A DNA stretch of 64,000 nt, taken from contig NW_019775984.1 in assembly GCF_001039355.2 (NCBI RefSeq), positions 83,287 through 147,286 of the forward strand. The letters are read 5' to 3'. The position numbers and the translations under genes were made by a program. Source of the DNA: Lingula anatina. Lineage: Eukaryota; Brachiopoda; Lingulata; Lingulida; Lingulidae. The notes below the pieces were generated by a model. That model made no database searches, had not been told where the DNA came from, and saw only the letters and a program-made list of their open reading frames with translations. Of this stretch, positions 25,339 to 38,517 are shown one piece after another. Position 1 is the stretch's first letter; each line of letters opens with the position of its first letter.

Positions 25339-28300
25339 GTTATTTGATAATTAACGGGAAATGAAAAGGAAAGAAGACTGTTGTAGAAATTAACTTTAAG
25401 TATGAAATAAGAGGCCTAAAAGTATACTTAGAGCACAAAATTGTTTTCATTCATAGGCGAAGACTGACATGTATATTGCCACGCCCGTGTGAATGCTTCG
25501 CAACTGGGGACAATGTTTAAATTTGTGACCATGTCATATCACTATGTTTACTGCTTCTTACTTATCAATATCAATATACGCAAGACACCAAGCTATTGAT
25601 TTGTAACTGTGTTAGTTTGATATGATACTCAATTATAACTCATCAGCTATTTTAACGTAAACAGCCACGCCTGGTCAGAAGGGCACGCCCGTCTCATCCC
25701 CTTATCTTGTTTAAGCTGTTTGAACATTACGGCGTTGTCCCCCGGCCCTGCCCCGCGACTGTTAACTTAGTGTAAGAACCCTGTCACGAAAGACCCTGTC
25801 AACTTATTGGCTGAGAGGATTTCTTCACTATTATCAAGTAGCAGATCGTGCATGTCGGCACGTATGATGATGATTACGAAATGAAATATTCGGTATTTGT
25901 TTCATATTGGTGATTTCGCAGGTCTTTCTGCATGTAAGCCCCATTCTAAGCACCTCTCCTTTATTTTTTTCGGCAAAGACACTGCTAATTTAGCGCAGGT
26001 CTTATGCAAAGAAAAAATGAGCGACAAATAGTTACTTTTACTATAATTATCAGATGTCTTGTAATCAAAAAAAGTTATACATGTCCAGTAAAAGATTTCA
26101 TTTTGAAGGTAACCAAAACAAAATGGATAGATATAACCATAAAGAAAACAGTTTCCTCTTGATGAAATGTCTTATTAATTAAATTAATGTCACCATAATC
26201 CGTCTTTGCTTTTCCGTGGGAAAATCATACAAGACTGCATGTATTCGTTTTACTTAAACACAAACTGCAATAGAGTATCTCGTTGTTTTGACCTGTTTTT
26301 GTTTACGCTAAAATGTCAACCACCCTACCCCCACCTCAGAATAGAAAAAGCTTTTGATGAGTCCAGCAAAAACAAAAAAGATTAGAGGAACAAATCGACA
26401 AAATGTAATTTTTATAATACATGTAGTCGCTGCCATATTCACCACAACTTGCACCGCTGATACAAATTGTTCTGTAGTCCGAGTCCCCTTTGGAACGAAC
26501 AAAGAAGAGACTGCAGTTTGCCCTATCACGCCACCTCGTATCTGACCATTATCTTAACAGAGATTAAATTTTAAATATTGTGATTGTCAGAGGTGACATG
26601 GCGACCCTGAACGACTTCAAGAAGGTCAAGTTGATTTCGAATGGATGACAGAGTGATATACTTTTTTAAAGATAACTATATGGCATGACATATGTCGTTT
26701 TGATAACAAGCACTCCAAAAAAAAAAAAATTGTCTTCATAATTAAAACTTACTTGAAATCCACAAGAGGCCAATTTAAAATATGCACTTTGCATATCGGA
26801 CAAAAATGCCATGCACTATCAAAACGACATTGATATGGGTCTATCTATCTATCTGTTTGGACAATGTGGATGAACTCTTAAATGAATTAAAAGCAATTAC
26901 ACCAAAAAGTTGCTATATAAATTTATCATGACCATCTGATATGCGAGAGAGAGAGTGAGAGAGAGAGAGAGATAAACAGAGGCGTGGTTCACGCTCTGCT
27001 TTTGGCGGTCCGTGTTTAATTTACACGTTAATCACCAAATTTGCATTCTTGTGGCTTGTTACACCTATTCCAGAACATTTCAGGGTGTATTAATTAATCC
27101 ATAGTTGAGGTGGTCCGGGGGGGGGGGGGTTACTTCACACCAATAATACATATATTAGTACTAGATACTGTTTGTTACAATTAAGATTTGAAACAAGCGA
27201 TCAGTTTTCGGAGGTTATTTATTCCGTTGTTTAATTCACACGTATCCATAACTTCCCCCCTATTTTCTTGTTTGTGACGAAAAAAAGGAAAGAATGGCAA
27301 ACTGGCTGTTTACAACATTTATTATGCAATATTCAAGAACGACTTTTAACATGCACATAAGTTGTTTAAGTATAAACTTGAGTTACGTGAACATGAACTG
27401 CGTCAAGAAGTAAATACAAATCGTGAAGTCACGGAGAAATAAAATACGATGCATTAACATGAACAACTTCGTATATAATTTAAAGTGCACAAGCAGAACA
27501 TACGGTATTCAGACAGCCCTATAAAGTGTGAAATACACATGCATCCTATAGGAATACGAACCTGTTGAGTAAATTTGCATTTGTACATCATTTTTGAATG
27601 TTAAGAGAAACATATAACGGGCTGTAGTTTTATTATTATTTTCATGTATATCTCTGAATATACAAGGGGAGTGGTGGCAGGCGCGCCACGACATTATTAC
27701 CTTCTGAACACGGTTCCACATAATAACTTTAAACCGAAAGTTGATATCAAATTTCAGACTATTAATTTTATTAAATTTAACTCAAGTTAAGACAGTAGCA
27801 GTCTACTTAGATGAAATATTATGTCTCTTGTGAAAAAAGGGAAGAAATTACTAATATTTGAGACCAACAAAACATTATTTCAGTAGAAAATTTTTTCGGT
27901 CTTGAAGTTTAGCCAACTTTCGGTCTAAAGTTCTTATGAAAGCGCCCCGTGGCTTGCATGATCGGTCCTCATAACAACGTAACGGTATGCAATATGAATC
28001 AAGTGGGAGCAAAGTTAGCATGACCTTACAGATAGACATCGCGATTGTTTTTAACCCATTTACAAGGGTTGTTTGTTATTGAGAGAAGACACATAGAGAG
28101 AACCATTATTTAAGTAGTTTGTGAAGACATTTATATTATTTTATGTATATGTAGATACATAAACGACATTAATTCTGGGTGTATGTTTTATTCTGGTTTT
28201 ATGGAAATGAGAGGCAACACCGTGTATGTCACATGCGATGAATTTCAATCAGTATTCGTTCAATGACAAAATATTTGAATTTGACTTTTGATTAGAGACA

Positions 28301-29900
28301 GAAGAAATAATTGAGCTGATAAAGTCTCCATTCAGACATAAGTCACGAATGTCTAGGATAAATGTGTCGGATTTAGTACTAATATTACTGATGTGTAACT
28401 GAGGGAAACATTTATTTGGTAGATAAATAATCTCTCTCTCTCTCTTTCTCTCTCTTCGTTGTGTCCCCATTTTCTTAGAACATCTGAATATCAGTTTTCG
28501 AAGAAAAAGGGGTTGAATATCAGTTTTCGATGAAAAAGGGGTTGAGTGCACCGTCACCCGAGTCACACTCCCCTATTTTGCTCAAGCAATGCTGTCATCA
28601 AACGCAAACATGCCGGTTACGGCAGTGTCAACACGGCCCATGATGTCGCAACGCTATCAACATACCCTAAAACAAACACAGGAAGGCCGGGTTTCCGTTG
28701 CTGCCCTAGCAATGAAGAGACGGATGTCGGGCGTATTGATATTGATTGGAATGGTTGAATTTTTTTTTTTTTATTTTCGTGGTTAAGACAGAAAGGATAC
28801 TATTCAGGATTTTCTTAATGTTGTTATTTTAATTTCGGGAAAAAAGTGAAGATTGGGATAAAAGGAGACACATTATTTGGGGCTCAATTTACTCTATTTA
28901 ATCAATGAACGCTGTGCAGTTGTCCGGAATTGAGGAAGAATTAGGTATAAACTTAATTTTATGATATAACAATCCAGCTTATTGCTGTCTTATTATTACT
29001 AGTTTCTTTAATTTACTCCCCCTGATCACCGTCTTTTGCTTAAGTTAGAAAATATGACATCCTTAAGCTTGATAATAAATTTTACAATCTTTTCTCTTAA
29101 AAAAAATCCTCTCTTCGTTGCTTAATGTTGGCAAGATAAAAATTAACCGCCTAATACCAGGAATGTGAATAGTATCATCACATAAATATGTGGGCACTTG
29201 GGCAGGACTTAAAAGTGAACCATTCTACCTGCTACAGGGCATAAATAACATTATTGCGTGCGAGACGTTAAAACGTTATGAATATCGTTCAAAGACAACA
29301 CGTTGAACAGGTAGAGGTCGACTAGCTACACCGTACTTTATAAAATAAGAAAACAATTCACTTGACTGTTTTATCCCTGGATTAAGTGGGAATATCACAT
29401 CGGAAGAGAAATGGGAGGTGCAATGAGCTAGTCTTATGAGTAACGTCAGATGTCAGGCGAGGTTGGTAGTCACCGGGCTTGGCCATAGATAGGTCAACAA
29501 ATAGAATGGAAAATTGATAAAGGGGGGCACTCCGTTGATCCACTCTGTAAGATAAAAGGAATGTCATTGTGAGTGCAACAGGTTTATAGCAAACTCTGAG
29601 AAGACTTCTAGGAGAGGGGTACAAAAGCAGAGAGATTGATTTTTTTTGCCAAATATATTATATTTACACCTAAAATAAGACTAGTCGGTTTTAACATGGA
29701 TGGCAGTTGCAAAAGAGTTTAAGTGAAGCCTGTTTATCCAAACTTCAGACACACATAAGGTGACAAACTTAGGGAATAAGAAACTATATTTTGTTTCATT
29801 TCTAACTGGATTGCAAGCGATAAGGACGCACTTTGCAGGGTATTTTCATACAAAGAGGAGGGAATATTCAACAATTTAGTTTGCAGACCTTTAGAAAGAT

Positions 29901-32900
29901 ATGGCATATAATTGGTTTTTAATTTTCATTTGCTGGTTGGAGGTAGGTGATATTAAATTTCCCACTATTATCTTTAAAAAAATAGTAACGGAATTACCGC
30001 AAAGTGAATATGTACTTTATAATCTATACATGTATATAAGTAAAGAGCAGAGGATACTATCTTGCACGTTGCCTCTAACTGTATCCAATATTGGGTTTAA
30101 AGGAAATAAACGCATTGGCTGCTATTCTAATAACTTATAAGTATATGCTTGAAGGGATTTACATCAACCCACACGCGCGAGTGTGTGTGCGTGTGCGTGT
30201 GCGTGTGAGAGTATCCTTATAAGTTGAGTGCAGATTACACCCAAAATCACATGGTCATAAAATTTAATATTTATAATATTCATCTTTAACTTTAACTGTT
30301 TAAATGTGTTGTCCATAGATATAATCATTTCATTTCACAAAATTGCTATGAACATACATCTGTTAATGTGTACTGTGTGTCGATGAAAAGTACATGTAGC
30401 CTAATTGTCTTAGTTTATAAGAGTGTTGCAAAATGAAACAAAAAATACTTTTGTTTTAACAATGGCCTTTTATTTCAGTTAAAAATGACAATTCTTCTTG
30501 GGTTACTGACATGAGTCAGTCGCAGTTGTTGGAAAACAAACAAAAATACTTTTTTCTAATAAATTTCACAGACTGGCCTGTTCAGTTATGTGAAATGTAT
30601 TGAATGACTGATGAGTATATTTTTGCAAAAATATCACCTTATTACTTATTAGGTGTTAATGACTGCTGACGCTACTGGCAAGATAGCTGTGCAGCTGCTT
30701 ACCTTCAAGAATAAAAACTTCAAAGATGCAAATGGACAGTGCTGTGACAGTGGCCTCTCGTTTTGGTGCAACTTGGACCCTTGTGATACGACGTTCAAGT
30801 TGTGCTTTGACGGCAATAGTGGGTAGGTTTTGGAGTAAAATAATGAGCAAATTGTTCTGACGAAAGTCTACATGTACCATTCGCCTATTTAATAATGCTC
30901 ATTGATTTAATGAGCTAAAAAAACTGATAATTTTTTAAGTTAAAAGAATTTTAAATTATTTAACGTCTTACTTTTACATTGCGTGACAAGCCTAAGATTA
31001 TTTTAGTGCTTAAAACATTAATAACAGAAAAGAAAAACGAATATTGATAAATGATGGGAAAGAGCTGCTCCCGTAGGGTTAAGGGTTAAGAGCTGCTTAG
31101 GGTTAAACCTCGAGGGGACATACACCAATAGGTGCATCTGCCAACGATACAGACCATCAGTGTTTTTATACATATGGAAACTGCAGCTTATATATACCAG
31201 ACATCAATAGTCTTTTTATGCGCGCCCCGCTTTATGTTCTAGGAGCAATTCCATGGATTCATGTGCTTACGGCTCCTTTGGATATCTTGGGGACATAAAA
31301 AGCAATGACATAAATTTTGGAAATGAAAATGGATTCAAAGATCCATTTGTTGCAGATATTTCTTCATGGCCGGTAGGTGTTCTTACATACATACCAAAAG
31401 ATGTGGTGATATATGCTTTATTTAATTTAAGAATGTTTTTCGGTGAAATGTGAATGCTTTCTCTCGGTATGTATATGTCAAATAATCCACGATCTTGCAA
31501 TATATACCTTGAAAACCTATCCCTGACGCTCGAGGTCATCTAGCATAAACCTATATCTCTTGGGTGACAGTATATTATCTCACACTTAATTCTTGTAAGA
31601 TTGCATGTTTAGTAGTAGTAGACAACATGAAAGAAATGCCTCTTGTAAAACAGTCCCTTAGTTCAGTAAACAACATGTATACATATCTCTAAACGTTATG
31701 TATACGTTTAAACTGTAATGATATTCTCTGCAAGACGTAAAACAAAGAAATTGCAATATTTGTCATCACATTAAGAAAGTCATGGAGCTACATTTGTCTA
31801 CGAAATGCTATATTGCGTTTTTATTTTATATAAATACATTCATTCTTGCCAATGAAATGTGCCATTGTAGGGTTCATTCAAATTAAAAGTGGATGTAAAG
31901 GACTTAGATGGAGGCATAACAGGAGACAACGATCCTGTTGACTTCTTGCAGACGGCCATCACAGCCGGCGCCGCCTCCAGTGAGAACGCTACATCCTGGA
32001 CCTCGGTGTCCTTGCGGGGAACTAGAGGGACAGAACCCACGTCGTATGTTGATATTAGTCTTGGTATTTCAAATGGATTTTATAAGACATACACTAAGAC
32101 AATGTTAAAAAACCTTCAGACGCAACTGCGTATCTGTATTATTAAAGCCTTCAAATATTATCTTGTCACCTGGTAGCATGCATATGATTTACATGTGCTC
32201 AGTAATCAGTTTTAGTTTACCTTTTTCGCCTTTTTGCAATGGCATAATGATAATTTCTTCGTTTTTATTTGCAATAGGATTGCCCTGCAGGTCAAAGTTT
32301 ACTGTGATCCAGGTAAGATTGTGAGAATGCATCGAAGTGGCAATGAGCCAATAGAAATTTCACCGACAGACAAATTCAGATTCAATATCAATGTTGCAAA
32401 AAGAAGGTAAAAGAACAAAGAAAACATTAATTCGAATGACCAATTTTGGTCATCTTGCCATAGAATTAAGTCATTATTCTACTAATTGCTAAAATACACC
32501 AGATCACAACATAGTATTTAATTGAAAAATAATGAAGTTAACTTGTTAGATCACTGGCATTACATATCAATTAAATCATGTTTTATAACTCCAGTATCAA
32601 AAATATAAAAAAATATCCAAAAATATGTTTTGCTTTATCTACTAATAGGATACGCGGGAGCAGATTGTGCCACTGACATAAACGAATGCGCCAGCAACCC
32701 TTGTAATAATGGTGGAACATGCCAAGACAACATTAACTCCTACACGTGCAAATGCTCACCCGGATATACGGGAGTTAACTGCGAGACCAACATTAATGAA
32801 TGTGCCAGCGGTCCCTGTCAGAACGGCGCCACGTGTCTGGATGGGGTGAATGCCTTCACGTGCCAGTGTGCCCCTGGTTATACTGGAGTACTCTGCCAGG

Positions 32901-35900
32901 TTAACACTGATGAATGTGCCAGCAGTCCGTGCCAGAATAATGCCACGTGTCTGGACGGCATCAATGCATTCACCTGTGACTGTCCCGGGGGATTCACGGG
33001 GACCCTGTGTGAAACTAATATCAATGAATGTGACAGCAACCCGTGTGTAAACAGTGGGACTTGTCAGGATGAAATAAACGCGTTAACATGTCAGTGTCCT
33101 AATGGTTTTACCGGGACAATTTGTGAGACGAACATTGATGACTGTCTAAACGCACTATGTTATAATAATGCCACGTGTGTGGACGGCGTTGAATCCTTTC
33201 AGTGTCAGTGTATGGCAGGGTTCACAGGCACACAGTGCCAGACGGACATTGACGACTGCCTCAAGGCCACATGCCAAAATAACGCCACATGCCAGGACGG
33301 CATAAATGGGTTCACCTGCGATTGTAGCGATGGATACACAGGGCAGCTGTGTGAGTCTGATATTGACGAATGTGACAGTAGCCCATGTCAGAACAATGGA
33401 ACGTGCCAGGATTTTATCAACATGTACACCTGTAACTGCTCAAGCGGATTTACAGGTACACATTGTGAAACCAACATCGATGATTGTGTTAATAATACCT
33501 GTGAAAATGGTGCCACTTGTGTAGACGGAATCACCAACTTCACCTGTCAGTGTCCACCAGGTTATACGGGACAGTCTTGTGAAACCAACATCGATGATTG
33601 TGTTAATAATACCTGTGAAAATGGTGCCACTTGTGTAGACGGAATCACCAACTTCACCTGTCAATGTCCACCAGGTTATACGGGACAGTCTTGTGAAACC
33701 AACATCGATGATTGTGTTAATAATACCTGTAAAAATGGTGCCACTTGTGTAGACGGAATCACCAACTTCACCTGTCAGTGTCCACCAGGTTATACGGGAC
33801 AGTCTTGTGAAACCAACATCGATGATTGTGTTAATAATACCTGTAAAAATGGTGCCACTTGTGTAGACGGAATCACCAACTTCACCTGTCAGTGTCCACC
33901 AGGTTATACGGGACAGTCTTGTGAAACCAACATCGATGATTGTGTTAATAATACCTGTAAAAATGGTGCCACTTGTGTAGACGGAATCACCAACTTCACC
34001 TGTCAGTGTCCACCAGGTTATACGGGACAGTCTTGTGAAACCAACATCGATGATTGTGTTAATAATACCTGTAAAAATGGTGCCACTTGTGTAGACGGAA
34101 TCACCAACTTCACCTGTCAGTGTCCACCAGGTTATACGGGACAGTCTTGTGAAACCAACATCGATGATTGTGTTAATAATACCTGTAAAAATGGTGCCAC
34201 TTGTGTAGACGGAATCACCAACTTCACCTGTCAGTGTCCACCAGGTTATACGGGACAGTCTTGTGAAACCAACATCGATGATTGTGTTAATAATACCTGT
34301 AAAAATGGTGCCACTTGTGTAGACGGAATCACCAACTTCACCTGTCAGTGTCCACCAGGTTATACGGGACAGTCTTGTGAAACCAACATCGATGATTGTG
34401 TTAATAATACCTGTAAAAATGGTGCCACTTGTGTAGACGGAATCACCAACTTCACCTGTCAGTGTCCACCAGGTTATACGGGACAGTCTTGTGAAACCAA
34501 CATCGATGATTGTGTTAATAATACCTGTAAAAATGGTGCCACTTGTGTAGACGGAATCACCAACTTCACCTGTCAGTGTCCACCAGGTTATACGGGACAG
34601 TCTTGTGAAACCAACATCGATGATTGTGTTAATAATACCTGTAAAAATGGTGCCACTTGTGTAGACGGAATCACCAACTTCACCTGTCAGTGTCCACCAG
34701 GTTATACGGGACAATCTTGTGAAACCAACATCGATGATTGTGTTAATAATACCTGTAAAAATGGTGCCACTTGTGTAGACGGAATCACCAACTTCACCTG
34801 TCAGTGTCCACCAGGTTATACGGGACAATCTTGTGAAACCAACATCGATGATTGTGTTAATAATACCTGTAAAAATGGTGCCACTTGTGTAGACGGAATC
34901 ACCAACTTCACCTGTCAGTGTCCACCAGGTTATACGGGACAATCTTGTGAAACCAACATCGATGATTGTGTTAATAATACCTGTAAAAATGGTGCCACTT
35001 GTGTAGACGGAATCACCAACTTCACCTGTCAGTGTCCACCAGGTTATACGGGACAATCTTGTGAAACCAACATCGATGATTGTGTTAATAATACCTGTAA
35101 AAATGGTGCCACTTGTGTAGACGGAATCACCAACTTCACCTGTCAGTGTCCACCAGGTTATACGGGACAATCTTGTGAAACCAACATCGATGATTGTGTT
35201 AATAATACCTGTAAAAATGGTGCCACTTGTGTAGACGGAATCACCAACTTCACCTGTCAGTGTCCACCAGGTTATACGGGACAATCTTGTGAAACCAACA
35301 TCGATGATTGTGTTAATAATACCTGTAAAAATGGTGCCACTTGTGTAGACGGAATCACCAACTTCACCTGTCAGTGTCCACCAGGTTATACGGGACAGTC
35401 TTGTGAAACCAACATCGATGATTGTGTTAATAATACCTGTCAAAATGGTGCCACCTGTATAGACGGGATCACCGGCTTCACCTGCCAGTGTCCACCAGGT
35501 TATACGGGGCAGCTTTGTTATACGCCTTTAACGACAGAATCGACGGCGACAACCGAAAAGCCTCACTCAGTAACGACTGTAGTCACTACGGAAACATTTG
35601 CCGTTGACACAGTTACAGCGGACAAATCTGTTTACACAACCAGTGTTCCAACAGATCCTGCGTCAACAGCAACTTCACCAACACCGATATTAACTAGGGA
35701 GACAGTGACATCGACAGGGATGACAGAGACGACAGCAGTTATGCCAGTCAATGCCACAGAACGCACATCTAAATCACAAGCAACTGGATCGCCACAGACG
35801 ACTTCGGCTGCGCCACCTGAAACCACTGGCACCATATCTGCAGCAGCGATGACCACGGGATCTGTCACTGCTACAACATCAAAGAGACAAACAACAAAAA

Positions 35901-36713
35901 CACCAATTGCGATAACGGAATCATTGACAACAGAAAGAGAGACGACAGAAATACCAAAGGGCGCTGATACCACTATTACAACGGGTAAAACACAACCGTT
36001 GAACACGTCACCAACCATTACAGATGTTAGGACGTCAGAAACACCAACAAAAGGAAAAAGCTCTACGGCAGCTAGTGTACAAACAACAACATCGCCATCC
36101 GTCATCAGTACCAGTTCTACGACGTCAGGCAAGCCAACAAAAACATACAATACTGCCGGAATGACAGCCGGAATGACCACTGAAAGTCCTTCAACAATTG
36201 CAAGTGCCAAATCACAAACAACAACGACATCAGTTAAGGTCACTGATCCGGTGACTTCAAAAGCGCTGCCCACCTCCACAGTGATCGTGACGACACCAAA
36301 GAGCCAAGAAACTACCAAAGCAATTCCGAGTAAGTGTTTTAAAATGCTCATGAATATTTCTTCTACATTTTTCTCAGATAAAAAAATACTTTAAAACACC
36401 AAGTAACAAAATGTGGAAATCTCACTTTATTGTGTTAATTTTTTATATAGCTTCATTTTGTTCTTGCTAAATGCAGATTATGTTTGTTAAGTACATGATA
36501 TACCTACGCACTTTTTTATCATGATGAAATAACAATAGTTGCTTTTATTGCAGGTACTGTGATATTCCTTACTGGGGAAGTTACAGATACCAACAGTGCC
36601 GGCGTGCAAGATGCAATCAAAAAGCTTATTGCCTCCACTCAGCTGGGCAACGGCACCAACGTGGACGTTACTTTTGAGACGAGCCCCTTTGTCACCGCCA
36701 CAGGGTAAATCGC

Positions 36714-36752
<39 letters not shown>

Positions 36753-38082
36753 TTCCAAGCTAAATGTCTGTGTTTCGTTTTCGTTACGTGAAGATTTTCC
36801 CTAGGTATATGTGCATGACATATCATAAAGTTATACGACTTTCTAGTGTAAAACAAAAACAATAATTACAGATATGGTGTTAACCGTCTCGGGTGCGCAA
36901 AATTCACATTTTATTTGCCTGATATGAAATAATTTATCGATTCAAATTGGTGTATATTTTCCTAAAATACCAGAGGGACATGAGATATGTTTCCATTTTA
37001 CAGAGAGAAAGTGACCAGACTGTCCTATCAAGTGACCATAAACGGACGACAGGTGTCTTCGAGCGAGGTCGGAGCTGCTTTGCAGGATAAGTCAGCGGAA
37101 GAGATACGTGCAGAGATAAACCACGACCTGCCTGCCGGCTTAACTGTGTATAACGGGGACAACTCCACACTTAATGCCGTTAATCCTGATGTCACGTCTA
37201 CATCACCGCCGGTAAGTGACATCTGTGAAGGTGCAGTAACAGTTTAGAAATCTTATGAAAGGATTCGATGCATAAATGTTATTTCTTGTTTATTTACCTT
37301 TTGAAAGTTTTAAATGAGGATTGAAGATGGAGCGTGTAACCATGTGTCTTGATCTTTATTTCAGTCATGGATTGAGGTAAATTGGCCAATAGTTGCTGCC
37401 ATTGCCGCCGGTGCTCTCCTTGTCCTTATCGCAGTAGTGGCTATTGCTTGTCGGAAACAGAGGTATTTTATTTATGATTTTACAAAATAACTGAAAGTCG
37501 GCTATATAACATCCAGTGTAAAACGGCAAATGTGCACTTATTTCGCCTGTTTCATTGGTGAAAAATGACTAAAAGTAACGTTTTTTTCACTGGATATCAA
37601 AGAATTTATCCTCCATTGAAGCAGACCAAAAATTTAAGTCTTGAGATCAGCACCAACTGTTAAGTCTTAAGATATTTTATGACACCGTCCCAAGATTGTG
37701 CAAATATGATCGTAATCAAGTAAATTGTCCAATTAGCGGAAAAATATCCATATTATTTTATTTAAAAAAGGTAACATTTATAAGGCACTCTTTAAGTTTT
37801 AGATTGGCTGCGGAACGGGGTGAACATCCAAGAGTAATAAACTATCGCTTTTTAGCATAGGTATTACACATGGCGAAATTTTCACCAAGAATTCAGTTTT
37901 AGCAGCATAATTTTTCTTTCAATTTCAGACGACCACAGAGCGAAAAAGATAATCTTCATCGCATGGGAGATTTTTCGGACACCTCAGATTATTGCCCCAA
38001 CGGGAAAGCATACGACAACACTGTGTTCATAGAAAATGAAGAGAACACATTGCAGATTCCAAGACCAACTGTAAGAAGTTAA
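29901..38082 (+). CDS. EGF gene 1: membrane-anchored MNNL-like / 25-EGF / mucin-like protein without a DSL domain (1613 aa)
   Basis: Exons: 29901-29942, 30653-30822, 31243-31372, 31871-32043, 32278-32312, 32649-36329, 36554-36704, 37004-37211, 37365-37462, 37929-38082. All phases agree, giving 1613 codons plus TAA. Residues 1-14 are a signal peptide start. Residues 15-183 match the MNNL (C2) domain of Delta/Jagged: GKIAVQLLTFKN, NGQCC, CDTTFKLCF, CAYGSFGYLG, then LQVKVYCDPG. The following DSL domain is absent; the chain enters EGF repeats at once. Residues about 185-1140 are 25 EGF repeats, 18 of them near-identical. Residues 1140-1410 are Thr/Ser-rich (mucin-like). Residues 1411-1530 form an unrecognised, possibly SEA-like, module. 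One helix spans about 1536-1558 and a 55-residue tail follows. A strong donor (ACT|GTAAGA) inside the last exon means another C-terminus is possible. Function not known; cell-surface ligand or adhesion protein by inference. Confidence 0.85.
33470..35520 (+). repeat. Tandem array of 18 coding 114-bp EGF units in gene 1
   Basis: The start of the motif CGATGATTGTGTTAATAATA recurs every 114 bp exactly, from 33479 to 35417 (17 intervals). Each unit encodes 38 residues: NIDDCVNNTCKNGATCVDG then ITNFTCQCPPGYTGQSCET. Units 1-2 have CENG, 3-17 CKNG and 18 CQNG. Units are almost identical at synonymous sites too. Each unit has the O-fucose consensus C-x4-T-C, the Asp-hydroxylation consensus (CVDGITNFTC) and two N-glycosylation sequons (NNT, NFT). 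Confidence 0.97.
36716..36754. repeat. (ATTT)n microsatellite in an intron of gene 1
   Basis: About nine TTTA units just after exon 7. Confidence 0.9.
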
Positions 38083-38307
38083 CATCTTATGAAAAATTAT
38101 ATCGTCATTATTTTTAATTTTTCATCATACCATTCTCATTCGCCTTGATCAACCATTATGATCAGACGCAATTGTTCCATCTATAATGTTGGTCATATTT
38201 CAAGAAATAGCTTTCATTTCCTGCCTCGATGTGGCAAGTACATGTAAGATGCCGTAAACAAAAATATTCCGTCCTGAGGTTATACTTATTGCATATCAAG
38301 GGACAAA

Positions 38308-38517
38308 GACCCCATTCCCAGAGATTAGATCGATCCAAACTAGATCGACTTAACTCCCTGGGGGTTCACGCTAAATAGCTGTCAGCCGAGCCGGCACGAA
38401 AGTTAATTACCCCCTTACAGCTTGTAATAGGCAGGACGGACATTTAAGCCGGATTTACTACCAGTAATCTAGTGAGGCTCCCCACGGGGATAGATCGATC
38501 TAAAATCTATGGGAATA
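38308..38517. mobile_element. MITE copy C
   Basis: Starts GACCCCATTCCCAGAGATTA and shares ordered internal blocks with copy B at 15487. Its right end stops at CTATGGGAAT without the final GGGGTC, so it is slightly truncated. Confidence 0.65.

Larger units (their letters stand above)
23342..29900. other. Intergenic region, no gene recognised
   Basis: A 6.5-kb stretch with microsatellites (AAT near 24104-24186, ATT near 25269-25338, CT near 28431-28456, GT/GC near 30178-30207 just beyond) and poly-G runs (24217, 27117). Frames of 60-105 codons have no recognisable similarity. A GC-richer patch at about 28545-28750 is open in two plus frames but was not recognised. The right end should contain the promoter of EGF gene 1. 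Confidence 0.4.

Noticed and set aside
28546-28786. GC-richer patch open in two plus frames
   Set aside because: No recognisable protein in either frame; no clear splice sites chosen by phase. Left as unexplained intergenic sequence.
33440-35443. 667-codon open frame on the minus strand across the EGF array
   Set aside because: It is the antisense shadow of the 114-bp repeats: one open antisense unit stays open when copied 18 times. Sense frame has the EGF cysteines and fits the exon phases.
35632-36351. 239-codon hydrophobic minus-strand frame
   Set aside because: Antisense of the Thr-rich stalk: ACN codons read in reverse give valine and similar residues.
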